Assembly: GCA_050260275.1 (NCBI GenBank)
Contig: JBLNBX010000119.1
Location: 1 to 7,735, forward strand
DNA length: 7,735 bases
Direction of reading: 5' to 3'
Origin: DATMXS01 sp050260275
GTDB lineage: Bacteria; Acidobacteriota; Terriglobia; Bryobacterales; Bryobacteraceae
Numbering within the stretch: position 1 is the first letter of the stretch; the number at the start of each line of letters is the position of its first letter. Of this stretch, positions 1 to 5,457 are shown one piece after another. A program made the translations under genes and the position numbers. Below the pieces are notes generated by a model, which searched no databases, was not told where the DNA came from, and saw only the letters and a list, made by a program, of their open reading frames with translations.

Positions 1-2
1 CC

Positions 3-779
3 GAGCCGGCTGAAGAGGCGCTGGCCGGGTTGCAGCACCTGATACTGGTGGAGTCGAAACCGCCCGTCTCCTTCTTCGGATATCCTGGCCGCCGCAGCGT
101 ACTTGCCCCCGAGGGATGCAATCTGTTCGAGCTCGCCTCTGAAGCGGAGGACGGCGCCGCTGCGCTGGAAGAACTCGCGGACGGGCTTCCCTCCGTGGCG
201 CCCGCCCCGGTCGCAAGACCGGAACTGCCGCGCGGCGCGCCGCTCACCCTGGAAGCGATCGGGCGCACGATCGGCGCATTGCTACCCGATGGCGCAATCA
301 TCTCCGACGAGATGATCTCGTCAGCAGAGAGCGTCTGGCCATGGCTGGCCGCGCCGCGGCACTCCGTGCTCGCGGTCACCGGAGGTGCCATCGGAGTGGG
401 CCTGCCGCTCGCCACGGGCGCCGCGCTGGCGTGCCCGGACCGCAAAGTGGTGGCGCTGCAGGCCGACGGAAGCGCGATGTACACGATACAGGCGCTCTGG
501 ACGATGGCCCGCGAGAGGCTCGACGTCGTCACCGTTGTCCTGGCCAACCGGAGCTATCGCATCCTCGAAATCGAGATGAAACGGACGGGCGGAGGCGGGG
601 GCGGTGAACGCTCGCGACAGATGATGAGCATCGGCGCGCCGGACCTTGACTTCGTGAAGCTGGGGGAAGCGCAGGGCGTTGCTTCCACCCGCGCCGCTAC
701 CGCGGACGAGTTTGTCGCTCAGTTCCGCGAGGCGATGAAAGAGCGCGGACCGCGCCTGATCGAGGCGGTGCTGGAGTAG
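3..779 (+). CDS. Thiamine-diphosphate-dependent acetolactate synthase-like enzyme, C-terminal part (5' truncated by window edge)
   Basis: The frame is open to the left edge, so about 258 C-terminal residues are visible and the true start lies outside. The visible part covers the end of the central domain (LVESKPPVSFFGYPGR, fragment residues about 14-29) and the whole C-terminal TPP-binding (PYR/PP superfamily) domain. That domain has the conserved TGGAIGVGLPLATGAAL stretch (about 126-142) and the TPP/Mg site, written here ADGSAM (about 154-159) with NRSYRIL (about 182-188) in place of the textbook GDG...NN. Such ADG/NR variants are known in the IlvB/MdlC-like group often annotated 'acetolactate synthase large subunit'. 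Family members decarboxylate a 2-keto acid in the cytoplasm; the actual substrate cannot be read from this fragment. A run of six glycines (about 196-201) sits just after the TPP motif, where relatives usually have a short Gly/Pro loop. It is convergent with the glucan phosphorylase. Family call is firm, substrate unknown. Confidence 0.88.
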   Translation, partial: EPAEEALAGLQHLILVESKPPVSFFGYPGRRSVLAPEGCNLFELASEAEDGAAALEELADGLPSVAPAPVARPELPRGAPLTLEAIGRTIGALLPDGAIISDEMISSAESVWPWLAAPRHSVLAVTGGAIGVGLPLATGAALACPDRKVVALQADGSAMYTIQALWTMARERLDVVTVVLANRSYRILEIEMKRTGGGGGGERSRQMMSIGAPDLDFVKLGEAQGVASTRAATADEFVAQFREAMKERGPRLIEAVLE

Positions 780-788
780 GCGGAGCGC

Positions 789-3314
789 TCACCGCTGCCA
801 CAATATCAGAGCCGTCTCGAGCGGCACGGCCACACCATCACGGTAGGGGATGATCCTTGGTGTGTAATCTCCGGCGGGGCGGTCCGCCGGGACCGTAGCC
901 CTGTAAACGAACGCGCCTGCCGAACCCGCGTACGCTTCGCCGCGGGCCATAGGCTGCCGCACAGGATAGCCGCCGCCGCGCGGCTCCGCGTAGAGTTCAA
1001 CGCGCACGTCTTCGGGCGGGACCTCGTCGAGATAGACCTCGGCCTCGAAAAAGTGCTTGCCGTCGCGCGTCTGCGCCGCCACGCTGCCGAAGTGCAGGTG
1101 TGGCCACTTGTGTGTAAGAGCGCGGCGCCATTCGACGATAGCGTCCCCTGCCCTACCGCCATCGGCGGCACGCGCAACATACGCCGCCGCGGCGGGGAGA
1201 TAGTGATCTTCGGTGTATTGGCGCACGACGCGCGCGGCAGAGAACTCGGGCGTTAGTCGCGACATGCTCTCCCGCATCTTCGCAACCCACCCGCGCGGTA
1301 TGCCTCGCTCGTCTCGCGTGTAGAAGAGGGGGACTATCTCCTGCTCGAGCCGCGAATAGAGCGCGTCCGCTTCGGCGCGGTCCCAGGCGGCATCGTCACC
1401 GTGCTCTTTGCCGTCGCCGAGCGCCCAGCCGACATCGGGCGCGTACGCCTCCGCCCACCAGCCGTCGAGCTCGGACAAATTCAGACCCCCATTTACGAGC
1501 GCTTTCATTCCGCTGGTGCCGCTGGCTTCCCACGGCCGGCGCGGCGTGTTGATCCAGACATCGACCGATTGGACAAGCTGCTGCGTGAGCAGCATGTCAT
1601 AGTCGCTCAGGAAGACAATGCGCGAACCCGCTTCGGGCCGGCGAAGAAAATCGTGCCACTCGCGAATTAGTCTCCGCCCGTACTCGTCGTTCGGGTGCGC
1701 CTTTCCGGCAAGCACGAGCTGGACCGGAAACCGTGGATTGGTGAGCAGGCGTATCAGGCGGTCGGGATCGCTCAGCAGGAGGTTGGGACGCTTGTACGCG
1801 GCGAAACGGCGCGCGAACCCGAGCGTGAGAGTGTCGAAATCGAGCACCCGGCCGGCCTGCGCTATCTGCCGCGGCGACGCGCCTTGCGCGGCGCGCTGGC
1901 GGGCCAGACGCTTGCGCGCGTACTCCACCAGCGCAAGGCGCGAGTTGGTCCGCAACACCCATAGCTGCTCGTCGGTGATCCCGGCGAAGTCAGGAGCGAT
2001 CTGAGCGCGCTGCTTGGTCCAGCAGTCCCGCCCGCATGCGGTTTCCCATAGCTCCGCCGCCTCGCGGGATTGCCAGGTCGGGACGTGCACCCCGTTCGTC
2101 ACGTGGCCTATGGGCACCTCGCTCGCCGGCCAGCGCGGATAGAGCGGCTGAAATATGCCGCGGCTCACGCGCCCGTGCAGGCGGCTGACGCCGTTCACAC
2201 GATTGCATCCGCGCATGGCGAGATACGCCATGTTGAAAGGCTCGCTGCCGTCGTTGCGGTTCCGCCGTCCGAGCGCGAGCAGATCCCGCATCGAGAGTCC
2301 GAGTTCGGCCGCGTAATCGCTGAGATAGCGCGCTACGAGATCCGGGGAAAACCTGTCGAAGCCGGCGTCAACCGGCGTGTGCGTAGTGAAAATGTTACCC
2401 GCGCGCGTAACTGCCAGAGCGGCATCGAAGCTTCTCCCGGTCTCGCGCATGTAAGTTCGCGCGCGCTCCAGTACAACAAAGGCTGCATGTCCCTCGTTGA
2501 GATGGCAAACCTCGGGACGCAGGCCCAGCGCCCCGAGCAGACGCCAGCCGCCGATTCCGAGCACGATCTCCTGGCGGATGCGCAGGTCCGGCCCGCCGCC
2601 ATAGAGTTCGCTGGTGATACCGCGGTACGCCGGCGGATTGGCGGCATCGTTCGAATCGAGGAGGTACAGGCTCCGCCTGCCCACCTTGACCTCCCAGGTG
2701 CGCAGCCACAGGCCGAGCCCCGGCAGCGCGATCGAGATGCGCAGCCACTCTCCGTTCGGCTCGCGCAGAGGCCGTATCGGGAGCTGGCCCGGATCGTTGA
2801 ACGGATAGAGGGCCTGCTGATTCCCGTACCCATCGATCTCCTGCCGGAAGTATCCCTGCTGGTACAAGAGACCAATTCCAACCACCGGGACATCCAGGTC
2901 GCTGGCGGCTTTCAACTGATCGCCGGCAACATTCCCAAGGCCGCCCGAGTAGATCGGCAGAGCCTCGCCGAGCATATACTCCATGCTGAAGTAGGCTGCG
3001 AGGCGCAACGGAGAATTGGGATGCGCCTGCGCGAACCAGCCCGGAGATTGCCCTGCCTCGCCTTGCCGCGCCAGCATCTCGTCGATGAGGCGACGGAACG
3101 CGGGATCGCCGGATACGTCCCGTAAACGCTCCCGGGAGACCGTCTGCAACACGATCCAGGGGTTCTGAGTAAGATCCCACAGTTCAGGGTCCAGGCGTCC
3201 CCAGAGTTCGCTCGCCGGCCGGTCCCATGCCCGACGAAGGTCGAGCGCAAGTCTTTTGAGCGCATCCTCGCCTGGTGTTTCCGGAGGCAAATTGGTGGAC
3301 GCCGGGTTGTTCAT
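789..3314 (-). CDS. glgP: Alpha-glucan (glycogen/maltodextrin) phosphorylase, DUF3417-type
   Basis: This 841-residue protein is expected to cleave alpha-1,4-glucans with phosphate, releasing glucose 1-phosphate in the cytoplasm with a PLP cofactor. The N-terminus (about 35-85, ELWGRLDPELWDLTQNPW and following) matches the DUF3417 region found on the actinobacterial/Thermotoga type of phosphorylase. The catalytic part shows YFSMEYMLGEALPIYSGGLG (108-127), HLNEGHAAF (271-279), THTPVDAGFDRF (311-322), FARRFAAYKRP (500-510) and the PLP-lysine motif EASGTSGMKA, with K604 the expected Schiff-base lysine. This type reads GTSGMK where classical E. coli/muscle enzymes have GTGNMK. Residues about 720-841 form a C-terminal extension seen in long family members. 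Length is normal (about 820-860). The start is the first Met after an open upstream stretch; its Shine-Dalgarno is weak. No other glycogen gene is adjacent, so substrate and regulation are inferred from family only. Confidence 0.95.
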   Translation of the reverse strand: MNNPASTNLPPETPGEDALKRLALDLRRAWDRPASELWGRLDPELWDLTQNPWIVLQTVSRERLRDVSGDPAFRRLIDEMLARQGEAGQSPGWFAQAHPNSPLRLAAYFSMEYMLGEALPIYSGGLGNVAGDQLKAASDLDVPVVGIGLLYQQGYFRQEIDGYGNQQALYPFNDPGQLPIRPLREPNGEWLRISIALPGLGLWLRTWEVKVGRRSLYLLDSNDAANPPAYRGITSELYGGGPDLRIRQEIVLGIGGWRLLGALGLRPEVCHLNEGHAAFVVLERARTYMRETGRSFDAALAVTRAGNIFTTHTPVDAGFDRFSPDLVARYLSDYAAELGLSMRDLLALGRRNRNDGSEPFNMAYLAMRGCNRVNGVSRLHGRVSRGIFQPLYPRWPASEVPIGHVTNGVHVPTWQSREAAELWETACGRDCWTKQRAQIAPDFAGITDEQLWVLRTNSRLALVEYARKRLARQRAAQGASPRQIAQAGRVLDFDTLTLGFARRFAAYKRPNLLLSDPDRLIRLLTNPRFPVQLVLAGKAHPNDEYGRRLIREWHDFLRRPEAGSRIVFLSDYDMLLTQQLVQSVDVWINTPRRPWEASGTSGMKALVNGGLNLSELDGWWAEAYAPDVGWALGDGKEHGDDAAWDRAEADALYSRLEQEIVPLFYTRDERGIPRGWVAKMRESMSRLTPEFSAARVVRQYTEDHYLPAAAAYVARAADGGRAGDAIVEWRRALTHKWPHLHFGSVAAQTRDGKHFFEAEVYLDEVPPEDVRVELYAEPRGGGYPVRQPMARGEAYAGSAGAFVYRATVPADRPAGDYTPRIIPYRDGVAVPLETALILWQR

Positions 3315-3410
3315 CTTCGCGCCATCCCGCGCGCGTGCCGCCCGAAGTAGCCGGAGTGCTCCCCTCTTCGAATCAGGCCCGTTGCATCCAGTGTAAGAGA
3401 AACCTGGCGC

Positions 3411-3425
3411 CGTTCGTCACGAACG
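3411..3425. repeat. 15-bp perfect palindrome upstream of glgP
   Basis: CGTTCG-TCA-CGAACG is a perfect 6-bp inverted repeat around a 3-nt centre, about 100 bp upstream of the phosphorylase start. It could be a dimeric regulator site or the loop of a small hairpin in a leader transcript. Nothing in the sequence identifies a cognate regulator. Confidence 0.5.
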
Positions 3426-3430
3426 CGAAC

Positions 3431-3455
3431 TCACCGGCTTGTGAAACTTCGGTGA
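3431..3455. repeat. Inverted repeat TCACCG...CGGTGA upstream of glgP
   Basis: A perfect 6-bp inverted repeat (TCACCG at 3431-3436, CGGTGA at 3450-3455) with a 13-nt spacer begins five bases after the preceding palindrome. The spacing suits either a weak hairpin or an operator with half-sites a little over one helical turn apart. TCAC/GTGA cores recur in both this and the previous repeat. Confidence 0.4.
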
Positions 3456-3572
3456 CTAATGTGGCTACATCTGCGCGCCTGGGTGTACCGAATGCGCTCT
3501 ATTCAAAGGCGTCTAAATGAACGCTTCAGTACGTTAGTGGCCAAAGCTTGTAACTGGACAACTTACAGCCCA

Positions 3573-3595
3573 TGAGACTCTGTCCTGAGACTCTG
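3573..3595 (+). repeat. Tandem direct repeat TGAGACTCTG (2 copies, 13-bp period)
   Basis: TGAGACTCTG occurs at 3573-3582 and again, identically, at 3586-3595, separated by TCC. It lies about 175 bp upstream of the PEP-CTERM gene. Two identical 10-mers at this spacing are compatible with tandem activator half-sites or a short replication-slippage duplication; the sequence cannot separate the two. Confidence 0.5.
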
Positions 3596-3760
3596 AAGTG
3601 CTTGGAAGCATTAAACTACTTGCGCCTCGCGCCCGCTCCCGCCTACAGTGAAGTCAGGCCGGAAACCCTCCCCCTGGCTGGGACGGCAGACTGGGAATTA
3701 CAGGCATTAGTCACTCTCGGCAGTTCATTTATAGCCTTCGCCGCCCCGGATCAAACGCCT

Positions 3761-3766
3761 AAGGAG
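3761..3766 (+). promoter_or_regulatory. Shine-Dalgarno AAGGAG of the PEP-CTERM gene
   Basis: AAGGAG, nearly the ideal anti-16S complement, lies 4 nt before the ATG at 3771. It fixes the start of the secreted protein and argues against the overlapping upstream frame that begins at 3572. Confidence 0.8.
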
Positions 3767-3770
3767 ACAC

Positions 3771-4388
3771 ATGCGAGCATTATCTGTCTTAATACTCGCG
3801 GCAGCCTCGGCTCTTACCGCCGCGCGCGCCACCACCATCCAGGCTCCTGAGAGCGGCGCTGCCAGGAATACGCTTTTCAGTAGCGTTTATTATGACCGCA
3901 CCGCCCCGCTCGCCGCCTCGCGGGCAGCCGCAGCAGCCGGCGTGTTTGCCACTCCGATCGGGTCCGTGCTCGGGCCGGATTCTGTTTTCAGCACTAATCG
4001 CGTACTGGACGGCAACGAATCTGTTGGCGGCCCATCCGGAGGCGACACTATAGTTCGCCGTGACGGTGCCCGCGGAAACGCTATTCCCGGCGCTCTCGAT
4101 ACGTCTGGCGCGGCGTTCATGATTGCGCGTGGCGGCCAGCCGGGCAGGCCGATGTGCCCTGGGTGCGCGGATCTCCCGGCATCGCCGCCCTCGGGCGCTG
4201 AGAACCCGTTCCTGGACGGCTCGGCGGTAACACCAGAACCGGGTCCTGGCGGGCCGGAGGGCTCCGGATTGCCCAATCCGCCGAATTCTGGTCCTGGCAT
4301 GACCGACGCTCCCGAACCGGTCCCGTTTCTGCTGGCCGGACTTGGCTTACTGTCGCTCGGCGTGCTGCGGCGCAGGCGGCGCACCTAG
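3771..4388 (+). CDS. Small secreted PEP-CTERM sorting-domain protein
   Basis: This 205-residue protein has an N-terminal Sec signal peptide (MRALSVLILAAASALTAARA, likely cut near A20). Its C-terminal tripartite tail has PEP at 181-183, a hydrophobic helix at about 185-199 (PFLLAGLGLLSLGVL) and an Arg cluster at 200-204. That is the PEP-CTERM layout handled by an exosortase (EpsH/XrtA family) for surface or matrix delivery. The middle has no domain I recognise. It is low-complexity, Ala/Gly-rich early and Pro/Gly-rich at about 137-180, with one CPGC pair (C129, C132), the only cysteines. A strong Shine-Dalgarno fixes the start and an intrinsic terminator follows, so it is probably monocistronic. 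No exosortase or regulator (PrsK/PrsR) is in the window. The motif starts PEPVP rather than the commoner PEPS/T, a mild deviation. The sorting-domain call is good; molecular function is unknown. Confidence 0.85.
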   Translation: MRALSVLILAAASALTAARATTIQAPESGAARNTLFSSVYYDRTAPLAASRAAAAAGVFATPIGSVLGPDSVFSTNRVLDGNESVGGPSGGDTIVRRDGARGNAIPGALDTSGAAFMIARGGQPGRPMCPGCADLPASPPSGAENPFLDGSAVTPEPGPGGPEGSGLPNPPNSGPGMTDAPEPVPFLLAGLGLLSLGVLRRRRRT

Positions 4389-4401
4389 CGGGAAGTGCGC
4401 C
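4378..4401 (+). repeat. Hairpin spanning the stop codon of the PEP-CTERM gene
   Basis: GGCGCAC (4378-4384) pairs perfectly with GTGCGCC (4395-4401), leaving a 10-nt loop that contains the TAG stop. It abuts the next hairpin. It may protect the mRNA 3' end or assist termination; it has no T-run of its own. Confidence 0.5.
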
Positions 4402-4423
4402 AACTGGCGGCGCCAGTTCTTTT
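4402..4423 (+). terminator. Intrinsic terminator after the PEP-CTERM gene
   Basis: AACTGGC (4402-4408), a 3-nt loop and GCCAGTT (4412-4418) form a perfect 7-bp stem, followed by CTTTT. It begins 14 nt past the stop codon. Stem, tight loop and T-run are those of a Rho-independent terminator, though the T-run is short. Confidence 0.7.
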
Positions 4424-4451
4424 CGCTCGTTCTCTTCAATGCTGCGCGTCC

Positions 4452-4484
4452 GGCCCGCCCGCCGTTTTTCCGGGATGGCGGGCC
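4452..4484. repeat. Strong GC stem-loop GGCCCGCC/GGCGGGCC
   Basis: GGCCCGCC (4452-4459) and GGCGGGCC (4477-4484) are perfect 8-bp complements. Within the loop, CCG (4462-4464) can pair with CGG (4471-4473), capped by a TTTTTC hexaloop. It has no trailing T-run, so it could be a back-up terminator, an mRNA-stabilising structure or part of a small RNA. Confidence 0.5.
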
Positions 4485-4705
4485 GCTCGTTTGCCCACTT
4501 CGCCTCCCCGCTCTCCGGCTCGTAATTTTTACAGAAGGCTCAGGAGAGGCCGCACCGGCGCCTCTGGTCCGGCATTCTTCTTCCCGGCCCCTCAGCGCAT
4601 TAGAACCCACTGAACGAATGGCACGGTGCGTGCACCCACGGTGTGCGGATATCGAATCCGAAAGCGCCGGAAGGCGCGGCCGGCATTCGATGGAGGGGAG
4701 CCAAA

Positions 4706-4861
4706 ATGAGCGAAATACTCACCCGTACAGAGGAGACCCGGCCTGATACCGCGCAGGTACCGGAGATCGAGATCTACGGAGACGAGGCCATCATACGCGT
4801 TCGTGGACCGGAACAGCTCGAAGAGCGGAAGGTAAAACTACCCAAGACTACCTGGGCCTAG
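4706..4861 (+). CDS. 51-residue acidic hypothetical peptide
   Basis: I do not recognise this protein. The start is the ATG at 4706, chosen because a strong Shine-Dalgarno (GGAGGGGAG, 4692-4700) sits 5 nt before it; the longer in-frame start at 4643 lacks one. The N-terminal half is polar and acidic (MSEILTRTEETRPDTAQVPE). The middle could form two beta strands (IEIYGDEAIIRVRG, about 21-34). The C-terminal part is charged and basic at the end (ERKVKLPKTTWA). There is no signal peptide, membrane segment or cysteine. It lies 33 nt upstream of the DUF1360-like membrane protein gene on the same strand, so the two are probably co-transcribed. It could be a small accessory or regulatory partner, or less likely a peptide precursor. 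A real gene is likely from the ribosome site and context; function is unknown. Confidence 0.6.
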   Translation: MSEILTRTEETRPDTAQVPEIEIYGDEAIIRVRGPEQLEERKVKLPKTTWA

Positions 4862-4894
4862 GATAGTGCACGTCCAGCGGAGACAAGCGCCGGC

Positions 4895-5356
4895 ATGGAA
4901 GGCAATCTACTTCGCGCCCTGTTCGAGTGGGTCGTGCTGAGCGTGACCGTGTGGACCATTTCTACCACTATCGCCCGGGCCAGGGTCTTCAGGCCCATCC
5001 GGGCGCTGGTCAAAGCGCGAAGCGACTTCTTCGGAGAGGGCGTATCGTGCCAATACTGCATAAGCCACTGGGTGGCGTTTGCGCTGACTCTGGTCTACCG
5101 GCCGGAGCTACTGCCCGCCGCCCATTGGCCTGTCCCGGTTGCACCGTGGCTGGTGCAGGTTGTCGACTATTTCATCTCGGCTTTCGCCGTCATCGGGCTC
5201 GCGGCGCTGATCGCGCGTAATCTCGGCAAAACTCCGCCCGACGGGATCCATCCGGATCAGAAGGAATGGGATCAGATACGCGCGGAAGCCGTCCGCCTAG
5301 CCCCCGAGGTGCAGCCGGTACTCACCTTGGCAGAGAAAAAGGTCAAAACGGCCTGA
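4895..5356 (+). CDS. Small membrane protein, DUF1360-like
   Basis: This 153-residue protein appears to be an integral membrane protein. A hydrophobic segment at about 8-27 is followed by a basic stretch (RARVFRPIRALVKARSD, about 28-44), a CQYCISHW motif (C52, C55, H58) at the start of a second hydrophobic segment (about 57-70), a third helix at about 87-107, and a polar cytoplasmic-looking tail rich in Glu, Lys and Asp (110-153). The CxxCxxH/W motif entering a helix, in a small three-helix protein, resembles the DUF1360 family (Pfam PF07098), which has no established function that I can cite. A CGGAGA at 4878-4883 is a plausible Shine-Dalgarno, 11 nt upstream. It follows the 51-residue peptide gene by 33 nt. 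The motif could bind a metal or form a disulfide. Membrane topology is well supported; the family name is from recall of the motif and less sure. Confidence 0.75.
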   Translation: MEGNLLRALFEWVVLSVTVWTISTTIARARVFRPIRALVKARSDFFGEGVSCQYCISHWVAFALTLVYRPELLPAAHWPVPVAPWLVQVVDYFISAFAVIGLAALIARNLGKTPPDGIHPDQKEWDQIRAEAVRLAPEVQPVLTLAEKKVKTA

Positions 5357-5391
5357 ATCGCATGCGCCGGCGCGCGCGCAATTGTACTCGT

Positions 5392-5420
5392 GCCGGACGC
5401 CCGCACACTCTTGGGCCGGC
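5392..5420. terminator. Possible bidirectional stem-loop between convergent genes
   Basis: Between two convergent genes, GCCGG (5392-5396) plus CCC (5400-5402) can pair with GGGCCGGC (5413-5420), with a 3-nt bulge and a 10-nt loop. It has no clear T-run on either strand, so it is only a weak candidate terminator. An alternating purine-pyrimidine CG tract (5363-5380) lies just to its left. Confidence 0.3.
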
Positions 5421-5457
5421 CCGTCTCCCGCGTGGCTCGCGCACGATCGGGAAAGCC

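Larger units (their letters stand above)
3315..3770. other. Intergenic region between divergent glgP and the PEP-CTERM gene
   Basis: This stretch of roughly 455 bp is the shared upstream region of two divergent genes. I find no convincing protein gene: the short open frames in it lack Shine-Dalgarno sequences and family resemblance. It looks less GC-rich by eye than the genes. It holds two neighbouring inverted repeats (3411-3425 and 3431-3455), a 10-bp tandem direct repeat (3573-3595), and a Shine-Dalgarno for the right-hand gene. I looked for sigma-54 (-24/-12) and sigma-70 pairs and found no element good enough to call, and no riboswitch family that I recognise. Confidence 0.6.
4389..4705. 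other. Intergenic region with stem-loops, no gene seen
   Basis: Between the PEP-CTERM gene and the small peptide gene there are about 317 bp without a credible gene. Several frames are open on both strands, but none has a Shine-Dalgarno plus a recognisable protein; they are Arg/Pro-rich as expected from GC-rich noise. The left part carries the terminator and another strong GC hairpin (4452-4484). A promoter for the following two genes should lie in the right part, but I cannot point to a convincing -35/-10 pair. Confidence 0.6.

Noticed and set aside
2070..3125. Long open frame (351 codons) on the plus strand opposite the phosphorylase gene
   Set aside because: It lies wholly antisense to a firmly identified gene, has no recognisable domain, and its composition is what the complementary strand of GC-rich coding DNA produces.
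3537..3570. Sigma-54-like promoter elements upstream of the PEP-CTERM gene
   Set aside because: TGG...GC pairs exist, but either the spacing is off by one or more, or the -12 box is poor (CAGC instead of TTGC).
3640..3760. Possible riboswitch leader (alternating G-rich and C-rich blocks before the PEP-CTERM gene)
   Set aside because: I compared it from memory with cyclic-di-GMP (GEMM) and cobalamin consensus elements and could not place the conserved bases.
3572..3850. Plus-strand frame of 92 codons starting in the intergenic region
   Set aside because: No Shine-Dalgarno, no recognisable domain, and it overlaps the well-supported start of the PEP-CTERM gene in another frame.
3890..4384. Minus-strand frame of 164 codons opposite the PEP-CTERM gene
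   Set aside because: No ribosome site or domain; the plus-strand protein has a signal peptide, sorting tail, Shine-Dalgarno and terminator.
4342..4746. Plus-strand frame of 134 codons across the 4389-4705 gap
   Set aside because: Arg/Pro/Ala-rich noise that overlaps two better genes and contains the terminator hairpins.
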